Notes: a model not told the origin generated them from the letters alone. A stretch of 64,000 nt of DNA from Pomphorhynchus laevis (GCA_012934845.2 WNNJ02001160.1:1-64000); one strand, 5' to 3'. Positions 9,600 through 19,469 are shown, counted from the stretch's first letter. Program-made: numbers and translations.

Positions 9600-9975
9600 G
9601 CAATACAAAAATATTATACAAAATATTATACAAATTTATTACTGTAGTAATATCAAAAATACAAAAATTTAAAATTCAAATTATTGTAATATTTGAAAAT
9701 TTTCAGAACATGCTATCGTAAGTTAGCAAAATATCAAATAAAATTTTCCTCCTTTCGTATATTCATTTCTTTTTTTATAAACATCCTTACCATCTTCATT
9801 ACGTTTTTCATTACAATGCCTCATTACAATGCGTTTCCATGTTGATTTAATTTTTAATTAATAAAATTAACAAAAAAATATAAGAGAACGATACTTCTCT
9901 AGTAACGTTAGTATAGTATATTATTAGTATAATATATATAATAACGTTAGTGTAGTATGGAAATAGTATATTTTC
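9600..9975. other. AT-rich, nothing recognised
   Basis: Simple AT-rich sequence with an imperfect duplication of GTTGATTTA-TTTTTAATTAAT near 9840 and 9980. No gene or family recognised. Confidence 0.5.
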
Positions 9976-10035
9976 ATGTTGATTTATTTTTTAATTAATA
10001 AAATTAAAAAATATATATTTAAGAGAACGAAACCT

Positions 10036-10180
10036 CGATCAACGCCTTTCCTCAGGCAACGGTTAAGCGCATCGGTTCAACGTGAGAATGCTGCGTGTAT
10101 ACTCGAATGCTTGGGAGATCAATCGGTTTCCGATTTTTTTCAACTGAATGACTGTACTTTTTTCAAACTATGTTTTAATG
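10036..10180 (+). mobile_element. LINE family E C-terminal fragment (plus)
   Basis: The plus-strand frame reads KPRSTPFLRQRLSASVQREN followed by AACILECLGD. This matches the conserved LINE tail T-G-D/E-x-R-S-x-x-FL-x-QR-x-S-x-A-x-QRGNAA, which I assign to the same lineage as the 6.0-7.8 kb copy. Only about 45 codons remain. Confidence 0.55.
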
Positions 10181-10261
10181 AATATTTGAATATCCGTAGT
10201 AAAAAAGAGAACGTTTGTCTTCTTCGTAGAAAAATGTCATTCTTTTAGGAGGGCTGGCTGC

Positions 10262-10440
10262 TACCACCAGCCTACCATGTTCTTGTCATTTAAAACCGTC
10301 GCGAGAATGCTGACAGCATTTCCAAGTTGGATGGCGATGCTAACGTTTGGGAGGAGGTATGAAGTAGCACGTGAATCCCCGGTAACGTGCTTTAATCTTT
10401 TTCCTATCTCTTTAACAAGATCCAAAGCGGAAGAAAAATT
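10262..10440 (-). mobile_element. LINE family E C-terminal fragment (minus)
   Basis: On the minus strand LDLVKEIGKRLKHVTGDSRA, then TSYLLPNVSIAIQLGNAVSI: the same tail motif as the plus fragment 100 bp away, in opposite orientation and from a different copy. The two fragments form an inverted arrangement. Confidence 0.55.
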
Positions 10441-10499
10441 AAAAAAAAACTTCGAATTAAATTTATTAAAAATTAATAAAATTTAACAAAACATTGAAT

Positions 10500-11330
10500 A
10501 TTATAAAGAATATTTGGAGCTGGATCAAAGAAAGGATTAAAATTTTATTTTCATTGTATTTTTGTGCAAAAATGCACAGATATTGTTTTTTTATTGAAAG
10601 GCTTTCTACAAAAGTACCAAAAAAGATAAACAAGTTGTCTTTGGCCAAGAGAAAAGAAATACATAGGATTACCATTTATAAATAATTTTTGGAATATTAA
10701 GTTAAAAAGATTTGTTTCAAACAATAAAGCATTAAATACTTCAAATATTGTTTTGTATAATAGTAAAATACCGAACTTACACAACATTTTGAAAAATAAA
10801 GCCAAGCATGATAATGATGGAGTTGCTTATAAAATTTCTTATTTAGAATGCGATAAAATATATGTGGGTCAAACAAGCCAACCATTGGAGACTAGATTAA
10901 ATATACTGTTGTTTAAGCAAAAGAATCCAATTGTTTAAATAGAAAAATTCTTGAGGCTTATTACATTCATAAAAACTCCAATATTATTATGTTGAATAAT
11001 AAACCTGGTGTAACGTTAAATACTTTGTAAAGATGTTGTATACGATTATTTTGTTCAAATATATATGTGGGTTAAACAGGCCAACCATTAGAGACTAGAT
11101 TGAAACAACACAAATACACACTCGAAAAGGGCCTAGGTAGCGATATTGTAGACCATAGTTTAAATTTAGATCACAATATTGACTACAATAATAATGTTGA
11201 TTTTAGCAAAAGAAACCAATTGTTTAAATATTAAAATTCTTGAGGCTTATTACATTCATAAAAACTCCAATATTAGTATGACGAATAATAAACCTGGCGT
11301 AACGTTAAATACTTTGTAAATATGCCGTAA
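10500..11330 (+). mobile_element. Penelope-like element 3' ends, two tandem partial copies
   Basis: The first copy reads NSKIPNLHNIL then DGVAYKISYLECDKIYVGQT and SQPLETRL, a GIY-YIG nuclease start (AYKI...YVG...R). The second, from about 11045, repeats YVG...TGQPLETRLKQH, continues with DHSLNLDHN, and ends near NNKPGV and a stop-rich tail. Tandem partial copies are typical of Penelope-like elements. Both copies are broken; the reverse transcriptase is absent apart from remnants before 10700. Confidence 0.75.
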
Positions 11331-12510
11331 ACGATTCTTTTGTTTAAATAATCTTTCTTTTTTTGTTTTTATACTTTAATTTTTCTAGTACTTTTAATTA
11401 TTATTTTTATGTGTTTCTAATTTTTTCAAATTATTTATTTTGAATAAAAATATTATTGCTATTATTTTTGTTTCTAAACTATTTTGATTCATTCATTTTA
11501 TTGTGCTTTGTGTATCTTTAAAAGTTGCTGAAATCGTGTAAAAAATTCAAACAACAGTGATTACCAACTCATAAATCATAGCTCGCCAAATCTTAAGATT
11601 ATCATCTATTATTATAATCTTAATGTATTAAATTTAAAAAATTTCCTCTTTTCTTTGATCCAGTTCCAATAATTCTTTACAAAATATAATTTTCAAAACG
11701 AATAGTAAAAGCAAACATTCGTTTTGATTATCAACGATATTTCGGTTATCGAATTTTTAGATTTTGAAAATATAAAATGATAAATATAACATTTTTATTG
11801 AAACCGCAAGGCGAAATATTTCGGTTATCAGATTTTTTCTGATCTTAAAAACACATTGAGATGAAAAATATAAAATTTTTATCGAAGCCGTGAGGCGAAA
11901 AGTTTAAAATAAAAAGAAAATTTTTTTTTTGCAAAAAAAATAATTACTAATAATCACAAATAACAAAAAAGCTGGATTGAATCAAGTATTTACTATTTAC
12001 TTCTGGATTGAATCAAGTATTTACTATTTACTTTTTTACAGTAAAAAATATTTACAATATAAGATTTTATACATAAAGTAATAAAGTAACAAACAGTTTA
12101 ATAAATAAACTGTTTATAATTTTTTGAAGATGATAGATAAGGCTATTGTAAGTTTTGGAATAAAACTAATTGTATTTTTTTTGTAAATTTATAAACTGTG
12201 AAAAGAAAAAAAATGAATATTTTCAAAATAATTTGTTGGCATATTTTGGTTTGGTCGCAACTATTTTATCCTACACATTGAGAAATTGAACAAATCAATG
12301 TTTATATTTTTTATGGAGTTTCCAGCAAACTTTTCATTACTTTAACTTTTTAATAATGAAATAATTATCGTTATAAATCAATGGATACATTGATTTATAA
12401 ATATTGTAAAGCATAAACTTTGATTCATTACAGTCTAAAGTAAACAGAAACTTTATGAACTAAAATTTAATTTCGAAAATCTATTGTGGTTTTATCACAA
12501 TTCGCAATAA
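11330..12510. other. AT-rich, no gene recognised
   Basis: Contains an imperfect repeat at 11690-11900 (AATATTTCGGTTATC, and TCGAAGCCGTGAGGCGAAA with its counterpart TTGAAACCGCAAGGCGAAA) and a short tandem GCTGGATTGAATCAAGTATT at 11971-12030. No coding or RNA feature recognised. Confidence 0.5.
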
Positions 12511-12514
12511 ACGA

Positions 12515-12661
12515 TTAAATTCTTCGTTGTCCTCGTAAAGGTGTTGAACGGCAATTATATTTACAAAAAACAGGATCGGTAAATACACTTAGAGTATGTT
12601 CAACATTTTTCTGATTACGGCGTTTGTCATCTTCCAATCGACGATGATAATAATCTTTAAT
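12515..12661 (-). CDS. Candidate terminal exon of an unrecognised host gene
   Basis: On the minus strand a TTTTAG acceptor (AG at 12663-12662) is followed by 48 open codons and TAA (12517-12515). The product begins IKDYYHRRLEDDKRRNQKNV and ends STPLRGQRRI; it is rich in charged residues with two cysteines, unlike the AT noise around it. The exon begins in phase 0, which matches the donor phase of the exon at 16555-16716, so these may be one gene with a 3.9-kb intron. I do not recognise the protein. Confidence is limited because the call rests on splice signals and composition alone. Confidence 0.45.
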   Translation of the reverse strand: MKDYYHRRLEDDKRRNQKNVEHTLSVFTDPVFCKYNCRSTPLRGQRRI

Positions 12662-13202
12662 CTAAAATAATCATGGACAACAAAATGATAAAAAAACAGC
12701 TTTAATCAAAATCCTTAAATAATTGCGAAGGTTTCCGTAATATTGTATAGTTATAGTTTTTTATAAGTTCTATAATTCTTTTGAAGTTGTTGTCTTTTTA
12801 TATAATTTATAAAAAATAGTTAACTTTTATCTTGAATAATTTTAAGTTTTCTCCCGTGTTAAATTATATTTAATAATTGTTTGAATGATAAAATAGTAAT
12901 AGAAATTATTCTAATTGCAATATAATAATTATTTATTTGTATAGTTTTTTATAGTTTTTATAATTCTTGAATTTGAAGATTACGTGGATAGTAGCAACCA
13001 ATTGTAAAAATTTAATATTATAATATTTTTATTTAGAAAATGAAGTAAGCATTTTCTCATCGCATATAACGATAACGAGAATTTTTCCTTCAATGTCTAA
13101 TTTAGAGACAATGCCTTATTTACGGAGTAATTTATTTGTGATCAAAGTGGACTAATAACTTCGAACGTATTTGGAAGTATTAAGGGTTTGTAAACCACGA
13201 TA

Positions 13203-14021
13203 ATGGATTACGTTAATCTATTTTTACGACTTTTTGATAATAAAAGTAATCTTGACGCGATAGTCAGCCACGAGGGGTTCTGTCCGAAGTTTGGTCACTA
13301 CATCTGTGATGCCAGGCTGCAAGTGCCCTGTGCACAGATACCACACGGATCTAAGAACAACGACCCCGTCATTCGTTGGTTTACTTTTAACGATGACGTT
13401 GTGGACCGGTACAAGGACTTTAGCAAGTTACTGCAGGATCGGCAAAGGTCCGCATACATCTTGTTTTATCAAAGAAGTGATAAAGCCGCAAACAAAAATA
13501 TGTGCAATGTAGAGATGCACTTGACGAATAAATACAGGGATCTTTGTAAGAGTCAAGTTTACTCAGAACAAACGAGCGGCGTGATGTTTTGCCCCAAGGC
13601 CGAAAAGAGCAAAAACAGGAAGGGGTCAGGCGAGAAGCAGAGCGAAGCCCCCGACGAAAAGACGATGATGACGGGGACTGAAGAAAGAAGTGACGTCCGC
13701 TCGGCGGCGACTGGCAGCAGTAAAGCGCGAAAAGGATCCAAGCGGAAATCCAAATCAGACAGAAAGCGATCAAAGAAAGTGGGGAGGAAAGAGAATATGA
13801 ACGGAAAATCGGCGTCGAGTGAAATGAACGACATAAAACGTAAGAAGAAGATAATCGAATCGGAACAACCGAAAAAGGATGCGAAAGTCGAGACAGTGGA
13901 TGGTAAGAAAAGCAGCTTCGGTAATCCCATCGAAAAGACAAAAAAGAAGGAAAAAGTCATGAAGCCGCTCACAATGGCGGACAATGAAGAGACTGAAACA
14001 ATAGAGGGCGCAAAACATTAA
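13203..14021 (+). CDS. Ubiquitin-specific-protease-like C-terminal catalytic half with basic tail
   Basis: 272 residues. Residues 20-92 look like the end of a USP (C19) catalytic domain: IVSHEG...FGHYICDAR with the catalytic His at about 32 in GHY, an insertion, W59, FNDDVV (62-67, normally FDD/FND with the third catalytic residue), and AYILFYQR (84-91), the usual last strand. Residues 130-270 form a long, lysine- and serine-rich, highly charged, probably disordered tail. The cysteine box and N-terminal half of a USP are absent. An in-frame TAA at 13191 lies just upstream of the ATG and no good acceptor lies between, so this is a truncated gene or retrocopy, or the exon starts further in (for example after TAAAAG near 13248). 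It lies in opposite orientation between the candidate exons at 12.5 and 16.6 kb. Base composition is GC-richer than its surroundings. Confidence 0.6.
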   Translation: MDYVNLFLRLFDNKSNLDAIVSHEGFCPKFGHYICDARLQVPCAQIPHGSKNNDPVIRWFTFNDDVVDRYKDFSKLLQDRQRSAYILFYQRSDKAANKNMCNVEMHLTNKYRDLCKSQVYSEQTSGVMFCPKAEKSKNRKGSGEKQSEAPDEKTMMTGTEERSDVRSAATGSSKARKGSKRKSKSDRKRSKKVGRKENMNGKSASSEMNDIKRKKKIIESEQPKKDAKVETVDGKKSSFGNPIEKTKKKEKVMKPLTMADNEETETIEGAKH

Positions 14022-14204
14022 CAGTTGTAACACTTTTATGTTGTACTTGAATTTTGAAACATTTATACCGTTTTGAAAAAAAATTGTTTTGTTCTTCAAT
14101 ATTGTGTCATGTTATTTGTTTTGGATTTATAATTCGAAAAATAACTGAATCAATCAACGAGTTATGAACATTCAAATATTTCGTCAAAACTGTTTTGAAC
14201 TTAA

Positions 14205-14210
14205 AATAAA
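14205..14210 (+). terminator. Polyadenylation signal candidate AATAAA
   Basis: AATAAA 184 bp after the stop of the USP-like frame, in AT-rich sequence where chance matches are common. Confidence 0.3.
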
Positions 14211-14489
14211 TACAGAACAAATAAAAATATGCTTATAAATCAGATCACTTAACTACAGCTACATATTTTGTACTATAAATGAATTTAAAAATGGAAATAT
14301 CCTGAAAAGAAAAAATCGTGTGCTTTCTAGTAAAATTTGGAATATAATGTACTCTGATGTTGCTAGTATCGTAAAAAATGAACGTTTGAATATTAATAAA
14401 TAATTTCGTTGCCTTGTTACTTTTTCAATAAAGTTTCCCATACGCTTTAATAAAACACAAGAAGTCAAATTAAGTCGCTCATATATGGG

Positions 14490-14905
14490 ATGTTGTCGGT
14501 ACGTGAGATGTTATTATCCTTGAAAATGCTATGTCGATTGCATATGTCGAATAATGCGGTGGGTTATCCCACCGATGTAATTACTAGGCGGGTAGGTCAG
14601 TTGCGGGAACATAGCAGAGTCTTGTATAAATTTGGATTTGGCAGATTACCAAAAGTGTATAGACTCTTGAGAAGAAGAATTAAAATGAGGAATTCGTTGC
14701 CCTAGGAAGTCGTTGCAGCCCCCAGTTTGAGAACGTTTAAATCACGATGCTAGAAATAGATACGTAAACAATGCCACCATTCAACACTGCCATTAGAATA
14801 CCCTAATTAGCTACGTTGACTGATTATTTGCTTTTCTTCTTTTTGGACTCTGCCTAAATAGCCTTTTGGCTTTGGTATGTATTGGAATAATAATATAAAA
14901 GCGAG
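14490..14905 (+). mobile_element. 3' end of a CR1/C-like LINE
   Basis: HSRVLYKFGFGRLPKVYRLL and then MRNSLP-EVVAAPSLRTFKSR form the usual C-terminus of CR1/jockey-group ORF2 (R..WNSLP..VV.APS...FK). The 3' region has GCCTAAATAGCCTTTTGGCT and AATAATAATATAAAA, similar to the GCC-rich hairpin and TAA tail of the family C element at 42860-42903. Only the last ~400 bp are present. Confidence 0.65.
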
Positions 14906-14909
14906 GCAT

Positions 14910-16550
14910 AAATTTGTAAGTCAATATTTATAGAGGATCTAATTATATTATTAATTTTGGCAGTAGAGAAAATATTGTCAAAGAAAAAATAAGAAATAAC
15001 AAATAAATAAATGGATAAAATAAATCAAATAGAGCAAATGTATTTTGAATTAGATAAAATATATTGAAATTATATAAAATATATTATATTGTATTATTAA
15101 TAATATAATTATTTTAATTAAATAATTACATTTATTTAAATTTAATTATTTAATTTAATTGTTTATTTAAATTTTCGTGAGCACAATGTCAAAATGTAAA
15201 TAGAAATTCTTAAAAATTTAAGTAAATTTTATTATAATTTTACTTAAATTTGTGTTAGAAATTCTAACATTTCTTTGTACTCTTTATTATTGGTAATTGG
15301 AATGGGAGTATTCTTAAAACATGTCATTGTATTCGATATTATGAAATAAAACATTGCATATATAAGATAATAAATTTATAAAATTTTGGAATAGAAATAC
15401 AATTGTTGAATAAATTCACTCTAATATCTATGAACGTATATTTCATATTTAACTATAATTTTAATTTTTATCCATATACTACGGAATCAAAACAGCGTTA
15501 CTGTTCTAATTAACGACTGACATATAATTAATAGTTTATATTAATAATTATTTAATTAATATATATACTAATTATTTAATTAATAATTTTTGGCCTCAAA
15601 TAGTGCACTCAGACGTCTATTTCTGCACAGCTAAAAGTGTTAATACTGGCGGCTCGAAGTGACGTTATAGTGACGATAAACATTCAAACGTCAGCTTGTT
15701 TAATAGTCATGTGTAATTTTTTAATCAAAATCCACGAAGTCCGCTTTCAACTACCACGAGCGTAGAAATAAATCCAATAAAAACGCATTATCAAAATTAA
15801 ACGTGTGATTTATGTCATTCATAATGGCCACAAATAATGGCTCTATTTATAGGCGGGACAAATGTTAATAAATTCAACGAATTTCGGTAATATACAGTGA
15901 ACAAACAATATTATTTTATTATTAAATAAATTTTTCAATTAATATTAATATTTTATTCTATTAATTAGAATTTATTTTAGCTTTTATCATTTTTAAAAAT
16001 TATTTTAATTTTATGATTATAAAAATATCGCTAGTTTTGCTAGCGTCATCAAAAAGCAGCACATTAGTGACAGGATTAGTCACATGAATGATTTTAAAAC
16101 GATTTCGAATATTAAAACATTAGGAAAAGCAATATTTGTGTATTAATTGTCAATTCTGTTGGATTCATTTAATTATAATATTTGAGGGAACCATTGGCGG
16201 ATAACTTGGCAAATTATTTTAAATTTTAATTAATAAATTTTTATCTTTTAATATTTGCATCGTGTCAACATTTTCATAAAATTGATTTATAAATTTTTAA
16301 TTTCAAATCATTTAATTTTGGATTAAATGATTCATAAATTATTAAAATTAATTTATAATAAATGATAAATTAATTATAATAATTAATTTATATTAAATTT
16401 TAAAAGCCAAAAAATAGAGGATATTGCAATTATGAATCAAACATTAAATTGAAATAATTGAAGTAATGATTTTGGACTATTGATTTACTAACGAAAATAA
16501 ATACTTTTCCTTATAATAGCAAAAATCAAAATAGTAAAACTTCTAAAGAT
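14910..16550. other. AT-rich; a TATA-like site but no gene recognised
   Basis: Mostly simple AT sequence. A less AT-rich island at 15590-15880 includes TATAAATAG on the minus strand (about 15843-15851) followed within 70 bp by a short open frame MNDINHTFNFDNAFLLDLFL. This might be a promoter and first exon, but nothing else supports it. Confidence 0.25.
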
Positions 16551-16554
16551 ATAC

Positions 16555-16716
16555 CAGTTGTCTATTGACAATATTCTGTGCTCGTTGTAAGGCTTTTGAA
16601 CAAATTTGCTCAGCGTGTTCACCAATGGAACACTCATTGTTAAATTTTTGTAATTTTTGTAATTCTAAAAATTCAGAAACTTCATCTGCGTTTTTTCTGT
16701 ATTCATTTGCAAGGCA
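16555..16716 (-). CDS. Candidate internal exon of an unrecognised host gene
   Basis: On the minus strand, acceptor ATTATTTAG is followed by 54 codons open in phase 0: CLANEYRKNADEVSEFLELQ, then KLQKFNNECSIGEHAEQICS and KALQRAQNIVNRQL, and a GTATATC donor (GT at 16554-16553). The product is strongly alpha-helical in character, with heptad-like Leu spacing suggesting a coiled coil. It is preceded by a 52-nt intron and the exon at 16769-16858, in the same phase. I do not recognise the protein. Confidence 0.6.
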
Positions 16717-16768
16717 CTAAATAATGTCATCAAAGAACTTCATTAAGCATAATGCCATATATTCATAC

Positions 16769-16858
16769 CTGATAATCAAGCCATGATTTCTGAAGAAGCT
16801 TTTCATCACACGGTTCAATACAAGAGCATTCAGAATTTAATAAAACGGGTTTTTCAAT
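16769..16858 (-). CDS. Candidate exon upstream of the coiled-coil exon
   Basis: Acceptor CATTTTAG (AG at 16860-16859), 30 phase-0 codons (IEKPVLLNSECSCIEPCDEK, LLQKSWLDYQ), and donor CAG|GTATGA. The intron to the next exon is exactly 52 nt (16768-16717), with canonical GT...AG. Two exons with matching phase and canonical borders make real splicing likely. Exons further 5' (above 16870) are not evident. Confidence 0.6.
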
Positions 16859-16869
16859 CTAAAATGTTT

Positions 16870-17260
16870 ACACATTTCAGACGTTTTTACAAAATATCTC
16901 CAACAAAGAGATAAAGCTATTAATCAAAGGATTAGTAGAAAATTATTCCTGCAGAAAATTGATTTTCTTAGTTAGCAATTGAATGTTAAAATTGCGTAAA
17001 TACTTTGTGAAATGCATTTTATAAATAAAATTTATATACAAAATCAAATAAGGAAAACATACAATTGAATGTGTTATGATATAAATATAACTATAGATTA
17101 TTAATTTATAATTTTATTTTTTTGACCTTAAAAGCAAACAATATAACTTTACATACTTCATATATATTTTTTATATACTTTATATATGCATATATATGGG
17201 CAAGATGTATACATTTTACATATATACATTATACATTTTATATAATGCAAGTTTATTCTA
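16870..17260. other. AT-rich, no gene recognised
   Basis: Simple AT-rich sequence with TATATA runs before the tandem array. No further exons of the minus-strand gene were found. Confidence 0.4.
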
Positions 17261-17331
17261 GTGTACGAGCTTTTTGCCACTGGAACTTAAGTAATTTATC
17301 GGAAATGCTTTTCTCTCTCAAAAGTCACGCG

Positions 17332-17380
17332 GGCAGCCGAAACGTCATTAAGATGGATCATACTACTGATGAGCGCTGCC
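17332..17380 (+). ncRNA. Type II-ordered hammerhead-like module, unit 1
   Basis: 49 nt. Open stem II is formed by GGCAGC-C (17332-17338) with G-(C)-GCTGCC (17373-17380). Inside lie GAAA (17339-17342), CGTC (17343-17346) and CTGATGA (17366-17372), all hammerhead core boxes in type II order. Stem III would be only ACGT with no loop, so cleavage in cis is doubtful; it could form between two RNAs. Stem I region contains ATG-GAT-CAT. Confidence 0.5.
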
Positions 17381-17699
17381 GGTCATCTTTGACGTCTAGT
17401 AGTGACGAATATGATGCTTATCGTTAAGTGTAGTCCAGTAAATCACCGACAGCAGGTTTCAACATATTGCCGTATTTCAATGGTATCCTAGACCGTTGTT
17501 ATCAAGCATCTTTGATGCAATCTCTATGATACATATGCCGAATCCTTTGAAGGATCAAACGAATGACGCAATGCAGCAACAAATGAATTGCGTGATATGG
17601 ATAGAGATGGTCTGATAAGCAAGTTTCCAGTTTACGAGCTTTTACAGCTGGGACTTGAACAATTTATCGGAAATGCTTTTCTCTCTCAAAAGTCACGCA

Positions 17700-17748
17700 G
17701 GCAGCCGAAACGTCATTAAGATGGATCATACTACTGATAAGCGCTGCC
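17700..17748 (+). ncRNA. Type II-ordered hammerhead-like module, unit 2
   Basis: Same as unit 1 with the same 49-nt span and stem arms, but the box reads CTGATAA, a substitution at a core position. Confidence 0.45.
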
Positions 17749-18067
17749 GGTCATCTCTGACGTCTAGTAGTGACGAATAGGATGCTTATCGTTGAGTGTA
17801 GTCCAGTAAATCACCGACAGCAGGTTTCAACATATTGCCGTATTCCAATGGTATCCTAGACCGTTGTTATCAAGCATCTTTGATGCAATCTCTATGATAC
17901 ATATGTCGAATCCTTTGAAGGATCAAACGAATGACGCAATGCAGCAACAAATGAATTGCATGATATGGATAGAGATGGTCTGATAAGCAAGTTTCCAGTT
18001 TACGAGCTTTTACAGCTGGGACTTGAACGATTTATCGCAAATGCTTTTCTCTCTCAAAAGTCACGCA

Positions 18068-18116
18068 GGCAGCCGAAACGTCATTAAGATGGATCATACT
18101 ACTGATGAGCGCTGCC
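18068..18116 (+). ncRNA. Type II-ordered hammerhead-like module, unit 3
   Basis: Identical boxes to unit 1: GGCAGC, CGAAACGTC, CTGATGAG, GCTGCC. The 49-nt span is unchanged. Confidence 0.5.
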
Positions 18117-18566
18117 GGTCATCTCTGACGTCTAGTAGTGACGATTAGGATGCTTATCGTTGAGTGTAGTCCAGTAAATCACCGACAGCAGCTTTAAACA
18201 TATTGCCGTATTCCAATGGTATCCTAAACCTTTGTTATCAAACATCTTTGATGCGACCTGTAATATATACAATATAACCTGAAATATGTATACCTGAAAT
18301 ATCTATAATTTCAGGTTGTATATCGATATTAATATATATAATATGAACTCTTGTTGTATTTTTCCTCTTTTGGATACTGATTTTTTAAATATTAAAGCAT
18401 CTTAGAATGATCCAACAACGCGTGTGTAAATCAAATTCGATTTTACCTATATATTGAAAGTATCAATAGGATTATTTGAATCACAGTTTGGGATCCTTGT
18501 TTCTGTCAGATTCATAAATATATCAAAATAGGTAAGTATATAAAGTTAGAATATTGCATTGTGCTA

Positions 18567-18594
18567 CTGACGAAGGGGTAACTCGAAAACGTTT
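18567..18594 (+). ncRNA. Minimal Penelope-type hammerhead-like motif
   Basis: CTGACGA, stem II AGGGGTAACTC with GGG/CTC pairing, then GAAAACGTTT and an AAATAAAATTGC tail. The order and tail resemble motifs at Penelope-like element ends. CUGACGA differs from CUGAUGA at position 7, which natural hammerheads tolerate; GAAAA has one extra A. Confidence 0.4.
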
Positions 18595-18649
18595 TTAAAT
18601 AAAATTGCAAAATAAGCTTGGTTTAACTTTATATGCTTAACTATTTTGA

Positions 18650-18915
18650 TATATATAATAGTAGTGCACAGATGTGCTGAGTAAACAACGGTCCAGGATT
18701 TCTTACGAAATACGGCATTTATACTAAATTGTGTTGCTTGATAGACTGGACTTCGATTCACGGTTTTCAATCACCATGTCACTTCTAGACGACCACTTTA
18801 TCATCAAAATGATGAGTACCTGGCAACACTCATCAGTCGAATTAAGTACCCACTGGTCGTTCCGGTTGCCTGTGTGACATTGTGAATAAAGGTGTTTCAG
18901 ACACTTTGCCTTATT
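18650..18915 (-). repeat. Inverted, diverged relative of the 368-bp unit, copy 1
   Basis: On the minus strand the order GGCAACCGGAACG, CTGATGAG, TGTTGCC, GTCTAGAAGTGAC, GAAGTCCAGT, TGCCGTATTTCG, GGACCGTTGTT, GCACATCTGTGC follows the 17.3-kb unit order GGCAGCCGAAACG, CTGATGAG, GCTGCC, GTCTAGTAGTGAC, GTAGTCCAGT, TGCCGTATTTCA, AGACCGTTGTT, GCATCTTTGATGC. The 49-nt module is 18822-18870. Copy 2 begins about 376 bp later. Confidence 0.75.
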
Positions 18916-19026
18916 GAGTAAGGCTTACGCTCTTTACCAGATCGAATTGCTGTGGGGACCATCTTTAAACACTAGGCAGAGGTTGTTGCTGAATTGTCGC
19001 TGCACTCGTTGGATCCTTTATGGATA

Positions 19027-19295
19027 CGGCATGTATAATGGCAGTGCACGGATATGCTGAGTAGACAACAGTCCAGGATTTTTTACGAAATTCGGCATTT
19101 ATATAAACTGGTGTTGCTTGATAGGATAAACTTCGATTCTGGACTTTCAATCACCATGTCACTTCTAGACGATCACTTTAGCATAGAAATTATGAGTACC
19201 CCGCAACACTCATCTATAGAATTAAGTACCCTCTGATCGTTTCGATTGCCTGTGTGACATTGTGAATGAAGGCGTTTCCGACACTTTGCTTAATT
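19027..19295 (-). repeat. Inverted, diverged relative of the 368-bp unit, copy 2
   Basis: Roughly 85-90% identical by eye to copy 1 over the readable 260 bp and in the same orientation, so the pair is a direct repeat with a spacing like that of the 368-bp array. Its module (19202-19250, minus) has GGCAATCGAAACGATC and a changed CTGATGAG (TAGATGAG). Confidence 0.75.
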
Positions 19296-19469
19296 GACTG
19301 AAGTCGAGAACGATACAAGAACGAGACAAGAGCGGAAGTTAATCAGCCTGAGAATTCGACGGAGGGCACGAAGACATAAGAAATATGAGCGAACTTTGTC
19401 ATGAACAAAAGGTTTAAGAGAAATAAAATTGTCGAAATAAAAACCTAAGAAAATCAGATAACTTGATAT

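Larger units (their letters stand above)
9053..9600 (-). repeat. Tandem pair of hammerhead-bearing repeats, unit about 327 bp
   Basis: AATATCTCAAAACG...GAG starts both units (9053 and 9380), followed by CGCGTGAATTTTG, GTCATTTTT, and a ribozyme-like core on the minus strand. Unit 1 is complete; unit 2 degenerates after the core into several ATGACTCAT repeats (9505-9560). Two same-direction type I hammerhead-like motifs separated by one unit is the arrangement described for metazoan retrozymes and hammerhead satellites. Confidence 0.7.
17264..18255 (+). repeat. 2.7 tandem copies of a 368-bp hammerhead-like unit
   Basis: TACGAGCTTTT begins units at 17264, 17633 and 18001 (spacing 369 and 368). 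Units are nearly identical and the third stops after about 250 bp. Each contains GGCAGCCGAAACGTC, 19 nt, then CTGATGAG (CTGATAAG in unit 2) and CGCTGCC, and later GCATC-TTT-GATGC. There is no long reading frame, so it looks like a non-coding satellite or retrozyme-type repeat. A diverged inverted relative is at 18650-19295. Confidence 0.85.

Noticed and set aside
10466-10885. Hydrophobic minus-strand frames of 62-84 codons
   Set aside because: Antisense of Penelope-like sequence in AT-rich DNA; no signal peptide plus domain logic, and the sense strand has GIY-YIG motifs.
13420-14099. Three minus-strand frames of 109-173 codons
   Set aside because: Antisense shadows of the USP-like frame; hydrophobic and cysteine/serine-rich because they are opposite to Lys/Glu codons.
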